Assembly (NCBI RefSeq): GCF_014397785.1
Contig: NZ_VZQQ01000020.1
Span: 62,001 to 126,000 of the forward strand
Origin: Paraburkholderia podalyriae
Lineage (GTDB): Bacteria > Pseudomonadota > Gammaproteobacteria > Burkholderiales > Burkholderiaceae
Direction of reading: 5' to 3'
DNA length: 64,000 nucleotides
Below, piece by piece: positions 16,857 through 24,081 of this stretch. The notes below the pieces were generated by a model. That model saw only the letters and a list, made by a program, of their open reading frames with translations. It made no database searches and was not told the origin of the DNA. Every line of letters starts with the position of its first letter. Within the stretch, counting starts at the first letter, position 1. The position numbers and the translations under genes are program-made.

Positions 16857-18118
16857 CATTGCATCCGTTGTTTCGACTCGCCGTCGCGGTGAGCGCTCTG
16901 AGCTGCGGCGCGCTCGCGCACGCGGCCACCACCACGGTGCCCGGCGGCCGCTATGGCGACGTGCGCGTGACGCAGCCTGAGGGGCCGCTGCGCGGCTTCG
17001 TCGTGCTGTATTCGCAGGCAAGCGGCTGGAGTGGGGCCGATCAGCAGAGCGCCGATGCGCTCGCGAAAGCGGGCGCGTTGACGGTCGGCGTCGATACCGC
17101 GCGCTACGCGGCCAACCTCGCCGCGAAAAAGGAAACCTGTCATCAACTGGTGGGCGATGCCGAGGCGCTCAGCCATCAGCTCGAACGGCAATCGCAATCG
17201 AGCCACTATTTCGCGCCGATCGTCGCGGGTACGGGGCAGGGCGCAACGCTCGCGATGCACGTGCTCGAGCAGGCGCCGTCCAATACGATTGCGGGCGCGG
17301 TGTCGGTCGATGCCGACCACGCGCTCGACGCACGTTTCAAGCCGTGTGCGCCCGACCCGACGGTGATCCGCGACAAGGTGCCGGGCTTCGTCGAGAAGGC
17401 GAGTACGGGCAATGCCGATCGCGCGCGTGTCGTCGCGCTGCTGACGCCGCATCTGCAGCCGGTCGCGACAAGTGCCGACGACGTATCCGACCTGCCGCTG
17501 ATCGAGTTGCCGGCTGCGCATCCGAATGGCCTGATGGCGATCGTGATCTCCGGCGATGGCGGCTGGCGCGATCTCGACAAGACGATCGCGCAGGCGCTGC
17601 AGAAAGATGGTGTGTCGGTGATCGGCTGGGATAGCCTGCGTTATTTCTGGAGCGAGCAGTCCCCCGCGCAAACGAGCCGCGATCTCGCGCGCGTGATGCA
17701 AACCTATGGCGCGCGCTGGCACGCGCAGCACATCGCGCTGATCGGCTATTCGTTCGGCGCCGATGTCATGCCGTTCGCGTACAACCGTCTGCCGCAGGCG
17801 CAGCGCGATCAGGTGTCGCTGATGTCGCTGCTCGGCTTCGCGCCCGACGCCGATTTCCAGATCCGCGTTGGCGGTTGGCTCGGCATGCCCGCGAGCGACA
17901 AGGCGCTGAACGTGCGGCCCGAGTTGACGCATGTGCCGCCGTCGATCGTCCAATGCTTCTATGGTGAGAGCGAAGAAGACACGCTGTGTCCGGCGCTCGG
18001 GAAGACTGGTGTCGAAGTCATTCGCACCTCCGGCGATCATCACTTCGGCCGCGATTACAACGTGCTGGAGCAGCGCATTCTCGCGGCATTCAAGAAGCAG
18101 AGCGGCGTGCACGATTGA
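16853..18118 (+). CDS. acvB: AcvB/VirJ-like periplasmic protein, probable lysyl-phosphatidylglycerol hydrolase
   Basis: The 421-residue protein has an N-terminal signal peptide (hydrophobic to about residue 24, ending ALAHA). A VirJ-type alpha/beta-hydrolase domain follows in the C-terminal half. Visible are the conserved GDGGWRDLDKTI, the nucleophile elbow GYSFGAD (about residue 300) and a late histidine in SGDHHFGRDYN, giving a plausible Ser-His catalytic set. In Agrobacterium, AcvB is encoded beside LpiA and, as I recall, hydrolyses lysyl-phosphatidylglycerol in the periplasm. Here the start codon overlaps the mprF stop, so synthesis and removal of the lipid are co-expressed. Assignment is strong. 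Confidence 0.87.
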   Translation: MTLHPLFRLAVAVSALSCGALAHAATTTVPGGRYGDVRVTQPEGPLRGFVVLYSQASGWSGADQQSADALAKAGALTVGVDTARYAANLAAKKETCHQLVGDAEALSHQLERQSQSSHYFAPIVAGTGQGATLAMHVLEQAPSNTIAGAVSVDADHALDARFKPCAPDPTVIRDKVPGFVEKASTGNADRARVVALLTPHLQPVATSADDVSDLPLIELPAAHPNGLMAIVISGDGGWRDLDKTIAQALQKDGVSVIGWDSLRYFWSEQSPAQTSRDLARVMQTYGARWHAQHIALIGYSFGADVMPFAYNRLPQAQRDQVSLMSLLGFAPDADFQIRVGGWLGMPASDKALNVRPELTHVPPSIVQCFYGESEEDTLCPALGKTGVEVIRTSGDHHFGRDYNVLEQRILAAFKKQSGVHD

Positions 18119-18189
18119 TCGCGGCGTTGCTCAAAGGCGCTTGGGAAGGCTGTTCAATGGCAGTCCGAAAGGGCTCGACAAGATCTTGA

Positions 18190-18357
18190 CCGTGCCTGTT
18201 CCACTACCGCAACCAGGGCGCGGACTACAGCTCGATTCTGGTCGGCATTCAGGTGCCCGAAAGCGACCACCACGCGTTCGAGCGCTTCATCGAAACGCTC
18301 GGCTATCCGTGCTGGGAAGAGACGAAAAATCCTGTCTACCGGCTGTTTCTTGGCTAG
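18190..18357 (+). pseudogene. Remnant of ilvA (threonine dehydratase), last ~55 codons
   Basis: The frame ending at TAG 18355-18357 reads LFHYRNQGADYSSILVGIQ, then VPESDHHAFERFIETLGYP, then CWEETKNPVYRLFLG. This is the C-terminal regulatory end of biosynthetic threonine dehydratase. An in-frame TGA lies at 18187, and the sequence before it shows no resemblance to the rest of IlvA; there is also no start codon. It is therefore a 3' fragment left after a deletion or rearrangement next to acvB. A full ilvA, if present, must be elsewhere in the genome. Confidence 0.75.
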
Positions 18358-18506
18358 TTGAACTGCGTTTAGCAGATCGGGGTTTACCTGAGTGACGCCA
18401 TGCGGGCAGAACCAGCCGTGTGTCGTCCAGATCGCCCGTAAGCCCCGCCAGTTTTACGTTTGCGGCCGGCACAACCGCGCCGCACCGGCTCGCGCCCCAC
18501 ACCTTT

Positions 18507-18554
18507 TATCGCGCAGCGCAATACGGCCTATCCGGCATATCGCGTTGCGCGATA
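18507..18554. promoter_or_regulatory. Two tandem inverted-repeat operator candidates upstream of pobA
   Basis: A perfect dyad TATCGCG-TTG-CGCGATA lies at 18538-18554. A second copy with one mismatch, TATCGCG-CAG-CGCAATA, lies at 18507-18523. Their centres are 31 bases apart, about three helical turns, so dimers could bind on the same face. They end 57 bases before the pobA start, the expected place for an activator or repressor of the 4-hydroxybenzoate gene. The binding protein is not known. Confidence 0.5.
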
Positions 18555-18611
18555 GGTGCCGCGATCGTCACACTGAGCGCAAATTTTCATCACCGCATTC
18601 AGGAGACATAC

Positions 18612-19802
18612 ATGCGCACCCAAGTCGGCATCATCGGTGCAGGGCCCGCTGGCCTGCTTCTTTCCCATCTGCTTCATCTGCGCGGTATCGACTCGGTCGT
18701 GCTCGAAACACGCACGCGCGATCAGATCGAATCGACGATTCGCGCCGGCGTGCTCGAGCAGGGCACGATGGACCTGCTGACGCAAACCGGTCTCGGCGAA
18801 CGCATGAAAGCGGAAGGCGCGCTGCATCACGGTTTCGAACTCGCGTTCGAAGGCAAGCGCCGCCGCATCGACCTGACCGGTCTCACCGGTCATGCAATCA
18901 CGGTTTATGCCCAGCACGAAGTGATCACGGATCTCGTCGGGGCCCGCGTGGCCGCGGGCGCTGAACTGCGTTTCGGCGTGTCGGATACGTCGGTGCACGG
19001 CATCGATACCGACAAGCCGTCGATCCGCTATCGGCACGAAGGTGCGGAGCACGAGCTGCAATGCGACTTCGTGATCGGCTGCGACGGCTCGCAAGGCGTG
19101 TCGCGTCAGGCGATTCCGCAGGCGCTGCGCAAGGACTTCGAGCGCGTCTATCCATTTGGCTGGTTCGGCATCCTGTGCGAGGGGCCGCCGTCGTCGGACG
19201 AACTGATCTACGCGCGCCACGAGCGCGGCTTCGCGCTGATCAGCACGCGCTCGCCGAACGTGCAACGCATGTATTTCCAGTGCGATCCGAAGGACTCGGT
19301 CGGGAATTGGTCCGACGATCGCATCTGGGCCGAGTTGCATGCACGCGCCGATTCGGACGAAGGTCACAAGATCATCGACGGCAAGATCTTCCAGAAGAAC
19401 ATTGTCGGTATGCGCAGCTTCGTGTCGACGACGATGCAGTACGGCCGCCTGTTCCTGGCTGGCGACGCCGCCCATATCGTGCCGCCGACCGGCGCGAAGG
19501 GCATGAACCTCGCGGTCGCCGACGTCAACGTGCTCAGCAAGGCGCTCGACGCGTTCTACAAGGAAAACCGCACCGATCTGCTCGAGCGCTACAGCGAAAC
19601 CGCGCTCAAGCGCATCTGGCGCGCCGAACACTTCTCGTACTGGATGACCAGCATGCTGCATCGTATCGAAGGCGCTTCGGCGTTCGAGCAGCAGTTGCAG
19701 GTTGCCGAACTCGAGTACGTGACGACGTCGCGCACGGCTGCGACGGTGCTGGCGGAAAACTACGTCGGCGTCGCCGGCGCGCAGATGCAGGCGCAGTTGT
19801 AA
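18612..19802 (+). CDS. pobA: 4-hydroxybenzoate 3-monooxygenase
   Basis: This 396-residue flavoprotein converts 4-hydroxybenzoate to protocatechuate with NADPH and oxygen, feeding the beta-ketoadipate pathway. The FAD motif GIIGAGPAGLLL is near the N-terminus and the second flavin motif is FLAGDAAHIVPPTGAKGMN. The region RIRAGVLEQG of this enzyme group appears here as TIRAGVLEQGTMDL. Length matches the usual 390-395 residues. AGGAGA lies 9 bases before the ATG. No protocatechuate cleavage genes are adjacent. The upstream region holds an operator-like repeat pair, and a decayed AraC-type regulator gene lies convergently downstream. Confidence 0.95.
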   Translation: MRTQVGIIGAGPAGLLLSHLLHLRGIDSVVLETRTRDQIESTIRAGVLEQGTMDLLTQTGLGERMKAEGALHHGFELAFEGKRRRIDLTGLTGHAITVYAQHEVITDLVGARVAAGAELRFGVSDTSVHGIDTDKPSIRYRHEGAEHELQCDFVIGCDGSQGVSRQAIPQALRKDFERVYPFGWFGILCEGPPSSDELIYARHERGFALISTRSPNVQRMYFQCDPKDSVGNWSDDRIWAELHARADSDEGHKIIDGKIFQKNIVGMRSFVSTTMQYGRLFLAGDAAHIVPPTGAKGMNLAVADVNVLSKALDAFYKENRTDLLERYSETALKRIWRAEHFSYWMTSMLHRIEGASAFEQQLQVAELEYVTTSRTAATVLAENYVGVAGAQMQAQL

Positions 19803-19827
19803 TTGCACTGCAAGCCCTGCGCGATGG

Positions 19828-19860
19828 ATCGGGACCGCTAGTTGATCGACAGGTCCCGAT
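19828..19860. terminator. Hairpin between pobA and the AraC-type pseudogene
   Basis: ATCGGGACC and GGTCCCGAT form a perfect 9-base stem with a 15-base loop, starting 26 bases after the pobA stop codon. There is no clear T-run, so it may act as a weak or factor-assisted terminator for the two convergent units. Confidence 0.4.
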
Positions 19861-19870
19861 GCGCGGCCGA

Positions 19871-20308
19871 CTAGAACTCTTTGGGCGTGACGCCCGTCTG
19901 CTTGCGGAAATAGCGGCTGAAACAGGCAGCATCCTCGAAACCGAGCGCATGCGCGATCTGCTTGATGCTCGAACCCGAGTACACCAGATCGCGCTGCGCC
20001 TCGCGTATCAACTGATCGTTGACGAGCGACAGCGGCGAATGCCCGATCTCTTCACGACAGATACGGCCCAGTTGCGCCGCGGTCACCCTCAACTTTTCCG
20101 CGTAAAAATCGATTGGCTGATGCTCGCGCACGTGCGCGGCATCGGTCAGACGCGCGACCTGCCAAAAGTGCAATCATCGGCGACATGCCCGCGGCGATAT
20201 GGCCGCGCGCGCTGCCGCGAAAATCCTGCTCCAGCAAACCGTGCGCTCGCCGATGGCAGGCCGCACGGGAATCAGCGCGGGCCGTTGCAGCACCGGCACT
20301 AGGCCTGG
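19871..20308 (-). pseudogene. Truncated, frameshifted AraC-family regulator (probable former pobR)
   Basis: The last 100 codons (19871-20173) are an intact AraC-type DNA-binding domain with two helix-turn-helices, including SIKQIAHALGFEDAACFSRYF and the ending TGVTPKEF. The preceding part of the protein is split. LEQDFRGSARGHIAAGMSPM is in a different frame, and VPVLQRPALIPVRPAIGERT is in yet another, before similarity fades near 20308. At about 20173 an extra base separates MSPM from LHFWQVARL. The N-terminal effector part is missing. AraC-type PobR normally sits beside pobA, so this is most likely its remnant. An assembly error is the alternative. Confidence 0.68.
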
Positions 20309-20563
20309 CAATCTTCCTCCCGTCCCTCTGTAACGCTCTCTCCAGTATGAAAAGCTCGCGCTTGTCGCCTTTAATCTTTGCGATCGGCCAATGCCGCCTT
20401 TTTGATTCTCAATATCGGAAAGATGCACTGAAGGAGATACCCGGAATCATCAGAATCGTAAATATTTGTCAAAACGGTTTTATCTCAATTTAAAGTCCTT
20501 GACCGTGTCGCGTTTTAGATGGTTAATTCGTCGGGCGTTTTCTGGAAAATCAGTAGAGGTCAA

Positions 20564-20923
20564 ATGGGACAACAGAAACAGGATGAAACCGCAGGCAAGG
20601 AAGAATGCCTGCTTTGCCGTATCACCTATTCCATCTACTCAAACTTCCCGCCAATGCCTTCCGCAATGGCACTGAATGCCGAAACCGGCGAATGGTTTCC
20701 GTTCGATAGGCTGAAGTCGTATCCAACCGGTTACGAGATGGCCGAAGCCCTGGGTTACGCATGGGCGTGCGATTGTCGCGGACGCTCCCCTGATACCGTG
20801 CAGAAAAAAGGCCCGTTATCGCGCTACCGCGCAACGCCAGGCTCGGTGCTTCCGCAGCCGTCTATCTGTCTCGAATGCATGATCCATGCTGCCGGGCAAG
20901 GCGCGATGACTTTGGAGCGCTGA
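20564..20923 (+). CDS. Hypothetical cysteine-rich protein, first gene of the T6SS cargo island (119 aa)
   Basis: I do not recognise a family. The 119 residues contain three close cysteine pairs, CLLC, CDC and CLEC, spread over the length, which suggests a zinc-binding fold. There is no signal peptide or membrane segment. The ATG at 20564 is chosen because AGAGG lies 5 bases upstream; an in-frame ATG at 20519 lacks a site. Its stop overlaps the next start (TGATG), so it is coupled to the DUF4123 chaperone gene. It does not look like a PAAR protein. It may be an adaptor or co-chaperone for the toxin. The function is an open question. Confidence 0.62.
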   Translation: MGQQKQDETAGKEECLLCRITYSIYSNFPPMPSAMALNAETGEWFPFDRLKSYPTGYEMAEALGYAWACDCRGRSPDTVQKKGPLSRYRATPGSVLPQPSICLECMIHAAGQGAMTLER

Positions 20924-21426
20924 TGATTCCCGCCTCTGTCAATGAACAGCTTCGACAGTACGGGGAACGGCACTACAGTGGCCATGTGCTGGCGCTAGTG
21001 GACGGTCTCCAGTACCAGCAGCATACCGGCCAGCAACTCACGCCCGAAGACGATATGACGGTTTCGCTGTTCGCGGGCACGAAAGACATGGCACTAGCAC
21101 ACGCGGGGCCGTGGCTGGTTGATCCGAAGACGGCGCGCGAGCATCTTGCGGACCTGGGCGAACTCGAACAGGCCCGCCCTGGCGTGATCTGGCTGATTAC
21201 CTCAGAGAGCCTGGAGAGGCAGGCCGCAAAGCTGCGCCCGCACCTGGATACCGGAATCCCGAAAGGACGATCCGCCCTGCTGCGCTTCTGGGACCCCAGG
21301 GTGTTGCATGCGCTCAATGCGGTATGCCACGGCAAGAGCGAGCGCGAGCTTTTCAGGGCTGCCGACGCGTGGCAATACCTCAACGAAAGACAACGATTCA
21401 TCATCAACGACAATGGAATTTACTGA
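20923..21426 (+). CDS. DUF4123-type T6SS effector chaperone
   Basis: This 167-residue soluble protein has the look of DUF4123 chaperones. It opens with a domain containing HVLALVDGLQY, a central SLFAGTKDMALAHAGPWLVD with the typical GPWLV signature, then GVIWLITSESLE and LRFWDPRVLHAL, another hallmark. DUF4123 proteins load toxic effectors onto VgrG or PAAR proteins of type VI secretion systems. The start at 20923 overlaps the upstream stop, and the 3' end overlaps the next gene by 14 bases. In P. aeruginosa the DUF4123 protein TecT serves a Tox-REase-5 effector, matching the gene order here. Confidence 0.82.
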   Translation: MIPASVNEQLRQYGERHYSGHVLALVDGLQYQQHTGQQLTPEDDMTVSLFAGTKDMALAHAGPWLVDPKTAREHLADLGELEQARPGVIWLITSESLERQAAKLRPHLDTGIPKGRSALLRFWDPRVLHALNAVCHGKSERELFRAADAWQYLNERQRFIINDNGIY

Positions 21427-21757
21427 AGGGCAATGGGCGCTTCTGAAAGCCTATGAAGACCGCAACTATGTAGACTTTATCCGTGGTCATATCGTGCGCG
21501 ATTATCCCGCACTGGCCAATGATCCGACCTTGCGCGACCGGCTTAATGCGGCCTTCGCGCGAACCAAGGTACTCCGCTTTACGCATGACGCGCCGATAGT
21601 CGATTTCCTGTATGTGGAAGCAACTACGCCCGGCTTTTACAGGATTCCGGCGGTCGCAGCATGGCTGCACAAATCAGGCGTTCCGGGTGACCAGCGATTC
21701 GAAATGTTGCTGCAGGCAACGGGTAAAAGACAACAGGAAATGAAGGAGAAACGCTGA
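21413..21757 (+). CDS. Hypothetical protein between chaperone and toxin genes (114 aa)
   Basis: The protein starts MEFTEGQWALLKAYEDRNYV and is soluble, mostly helical in appearance, with a lysine- and glutamate-rich C-terminus. No known domain is apparent. It overlaps the chaperone gene by 14 bases at its start and the toxin gene by one base at its stop, so it is translated within the module. In the comparable P. aeruginosa locus a co-chaperone is needed with the DUF4123 chaperone. This gene is a candidate for that role by position only. Confidence 0.65.
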   Translation: MEFTEGQWALLKAYEDRNYVDFIRGHIVRDYPALANDPTLRDRLNAAFARTKVLRFTHDAPIVDFLYVEATTPGFYRIPAVAAWLHKSGVPGDQRFEMLLQATGKRQQEMKEKR

Positions 21758-22374
21758 TGGGTATTCCATTCCCGGCGACGCTTGGAACTGCCGCTGCTCA
21801 GTTGGCACAGGTTAGACCGATCCCTGTTCCCAGACCTGCACCCGGCCCTGCGGCTGGTCACTTCGGCGATAGTGGTGCGGGCGCAGACCGCGGATTGGAC
21901 TCACTACCGCGGGACCGGAGCCGCGAGCGCGAAAGGCCGTGCAAGTGCCCGCCTGAGAAGAGCGGTGAAAAAGTGCAGCGAAACCACAATATGAATCCCG
22001 AGCCGCGACGTTACCAGGCCCGCATAACAGAGTTTGAGTATGGGATAGTCACGGGTGGAAATGGCAACGAAACCAGCCAGGGCTGGAATATGGAGTGGGA
22101 ATGGCTTGGCACAGACTTCGATGGGTTTCAGCCCGCCCAATGTCTTTTGCAGGAAGCCAAGGGGAATTACGATCAATTTATCGGGGTAGACGATAAACCA
22201 AAGCCATTTTTCGCCGGCTTCAAAAAAATGACAGACCAAATAATAGACCAGGGGACTAAAGTGCGCGCCAATCCTCCGGCAAGGCTAATGTGGTATTTCC
22301 AGACCCCCAAGACGAGGCAATACATGCTTTCCACGCTTCGGGTCGCCGGCGTGCCTTCCGTCAATCAACCTTGA
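21757..22374 (+). CDS. Tox-REase-5 nuclease toxin, predicted T6SS effector
   Basis: The 205-residue protein has a proline- and arginine-rich N-terminal 60 residues, then CKCPPEKSG, RYQARITEFEYGI, WEWLGTDFDGFQPAQCLLQEA and NPPARLMWYFQTPKTRQYM. These correspond to the restriction-endonuclease-fold toxin 5 domain, where the acidic DFDGF and the QEAK region supply nuclease residues. It should cleave DNA in competing cells. No PAAR, Rhs or VgrG portion is fused, so delivery depends on partner proteins. GGAG lies before the ATG, which overlaps the upstream stop. The P. aeruginosa effector TseT is the closest characterised parallel I know. Confidence 0.85.
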   Translation: MGIPFPATLGTAAAQLAQVRPIPVPRPAPGPAAGHFGDSGAGADRGLDSLPRDRSRERERPCKCPPEKSGEKVQRNHNMNPEPRRYQARITEFEYGIVTGGNGNETSQGWNMEWEWLGTDFDGFQPAQCLLQEAKGNYDQFIGVDDKPKPFFAGFKKMTDQIIDQGTKVRANPPARLMWYFQTPKTRQYMLSTLRVAGVPSVNQP

Positions 22375-22381
22375 TTTAACC

Positions 22382-23113
22382 ATGAATCTATTCGCACAAC
22401 ATCGAGACAGCAGCGTTGTTCCCTCTTCGGCCTTTGAATTCCACATTCGCCGGCTGCGACTTCTTGTTGACTTGATGTCGAAAAAAGACAGCACATTAGC
22501 TAATTGGTATTTTCAGGGTGATACGATCGCGGAGGCGTTACGGTACAAATTTTACGATAATAATGAGTCGTCTGCGGCCGCCATTCTCGTATTGTCCGAT
22601 GAGTATACAGGCAAAAACTCAAGCGCGACGAAATCGATCGGCATTTGGAATGGCGTTCAATCAGGGGGACAAGGAGCCACTGCTTACGTTTCGTTCGATG
22701 GTGGCGGAGTAATTTCCCAAATGATTGATCTGGAAATGAGTGAGAAAAATTCTAACTCCTCCAGATTGGGCGAATATAAATCCGTTGCTGAAGTTATAGC
22801 GAAGACGGTTGAAATTTATGGGTCGTTTTATGTAACTTTTGGGCCGCGTAAGTACGCCACTGAAGCTGTTTTCGAGGACCGCCTCTGCGTAAGCTGGATG
22901 CTCTACTTGCCGCACGCTCTTACACCGGCTCTGGTGCCAGAAGCGCGCGACCTTATTCCTGTCATGCGGGATGGCAAGCGACAAGGCACGATCATTGTCA
23001 GCGTGACGGATGCCGTGTTCGACGCGAGCAACCGCGAGCACGTCAAGGCGGCAAATGATATCGAAATCCGCCTTGCCGATCAGGACCTGTTGCCGCGTTT
23101 CGTCGATCTCTGA
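22382..23113 (+). CDS. Imm52-like immunity protein for the nuclease toxin
   Basis: This 243-residue soluble protein directly follows the toxin gene (7 bases), the usual place of an immunity gene. It resembles Imm52 proteins, which I recall as partners of Tox-REase-5 toxins, in its length and in features such as SIGIWNGVQSGGQGATAYVS and VSWMLYLPHALTPALVPEA. It would bind and block the toxin in the producing cell. Its codon and base use is clearly more AT-rich than the rest of the window (for example NSNSS and KFYDNNESS), supporting recent acquisition. A strong terminator follows at 23158. Confidence 0.75.
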   Translation: MNLFAQHRDSSVVPSSAFEFHIRRLRLLVDLMSKKDSTLANWYFQGDTIAEALRYKFYDNNESSAAAILVLSDEYTGKNSSATKSIGIWNGVQSGGQGATAYVSFDGGGVISQMIDLEMSEKNSNSSRLGEYKSVAEVIAKTVEIYGSFYVTFGPRKYATEAVFEDRLCVSWMLYLPHALTPALVPEARDLIPVMRDGKRQGTIIVSVTDAVFDASNREHVKAANDIEIRLADQDLLPRFVDL

Positions 23114-23157
23114 GTTCGGCTCGCTACCCCCGCTTCAGCGTGGCTTTTCCCTGAGAG

Positions 23158-23179
23158 GACCCAACGAGCGGGTCTTTTT
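23158..23179 (+). terminator. Rho-independent terminator of the toxin-immunity island
   Basis: GACCC and GGGTC pair around a 7-base loop and are followed directly by five T residues. It lies 45 bases after the immunity gene stop and marks the right edge of the co-transcribed island. Confidence 0.65.
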
Positions 23180-23295
23180 GCGGTTACGCCTGATTCCTGA
23201 GAGCGGGCCTCAGAGGCGATCCACCATGATGCCGTTTGCGATTGAATCAGCGGCGCGGCCGCGCGTGCCGCTACGCCCGGCTCTCGCGCGACCAC

Positions 23296-23544
23296 TCAGG
23301 TCGCGCGCAGCAAGGCCATTTCGTTGTGCAGCAGCGCGAGCAATTCGTCGTCAGTTGGCCGCGTGCCCCAATGGCGCGCGCCGGCCACCGACGCGATCGC
23401 CATCCACGAATGCGGTGGAAACCATTCGCGCACCAGCGTGCCGTCCTGGCGCAGGCACAACTGGCCGGTCAGTTCGCTGTATTCGGCGCAGATGTCGGCG
23501 CCGTCGACCTGCGCCGTTACTCGTCTCGGATCATTGCGTAGCAC
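23296..23544 (-). CDS. Hypothetical protein (82 aa)
   Basis: The frame reads DPRRVTAQVDGADICAEYSE early and ends LLALLHNEMALLRAT. It is soluble and has no domain I recognise. I prefer the GTG at 23544 because AGGAG stands 7 bases before it; an ATG at 23589 would add 15 polar residues (MSRRHSRHPFDRSDD) without a better site. It lies just right of the toxin-immunity island, with normal high GC, so it belongs to the host backbone. Confidence 0.55.
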   Translation of the reverse strand: MLRNDPRRVTAQVDGADICAEYSELTGQLCLRQDGTLVREWFPPHSWMAIASVAGARHWGTRPTDDELLALLHNEMALLRAT

Positions 23545-23619
23545 GTCGTCGCTCCTGTCGAAGGGGTGGCGCGAATGCCGGCGCGACACGGTGGCGTGAT
23601 GGACGCCACCTGCCGCCCG

Positions 23620-24009
23620 TCAATGGTCATGTCCATGTTCGTGCCAGCCATTGTCGTGCCAGTCGCCGCGCGAGCCGTGCCGGTCGCGCTCGTCGCGCCA
23701 GTCGTGTCCCTCGTGCGCCTCGCGCCAGTCGCCGTGACGACGTTCCCACTCGCGACGCTCCCAATAACGATGACCATCGTAGTAGCGATCGTCGTACCAG
23801 CCCGGCGCGAGCACGACCGCGGGCGGCGGGGGCGGCGCATACACAGGCGCGGGCTGCACATAGACGGGCGGGGGCGGAGCTTCGACCGCGAAGCCCGGCA
23901 CGCCGATGTTCACGCCCACATCGACGTGCGCGAAAGCGGCCGTTGATGCGCCGATCGCGAGACCCGCGACGAGCGTCAACGATATCAAGCGGTTGCGTGA
24001 ATGACTCAT
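23620..24009 (-). CDS. Exported proline-, tryptophan- and histidine-rich protein (129 aa)
   Basis: The start MSHSRNRL at 24009 opens a clear signal peptide (LTLVAGLAIGASTAAFA). The mature part begins HVDVGVNIGVPGF and continues with a proline-rich stretch (APPPPVYVQPAPVY). It ends in a charged tail full of Trp, Arg, His and Asp, such as REWERRHGDWREAHEG. Proteins of this kind are common in Burkholderia and related bacteria and are predicted periplasmic or outer-membrane associated, of unknown function. The histidine-rich end might bind metal. The next gene on this strand encodes a tiny lipoprotein with a similar HDHYDHY tail. Confidence 0.72.
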   Translation of the reverse strand: MSHSRNRLISLTLVAGLAIGASTAAFAHVDVGVNIGVPGFAVEAPPPPVYVQPAPVYAPPPPPAVVLAPGWYDDRYYDGHRYWERREWERRHGDWREAHEGHDWRDERDRHGSRGDWHDNGWHEHGHDH

Positions 24010-24081
24010 GATTGTTCTCTGTGTGGATGTCCGTGATGGAATGGCGAGCCGGACGCGCACCTACTGCGCGTGATGGCCCGT

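Noticed and set aside
18119..18189. Extension of the ilvA remnant towards acvB
   Set aside because: An in-frame stop at 18187 and no similarity to IlvA upstream show that the fragment starts at about 18190.
20564..20923. PAAR protein at the head of the toxin island
   Set aside because: A PAAR gene would be expected here, but no PAAR motif or glycine-rich beta repeats are visible, only cysteine pairs.
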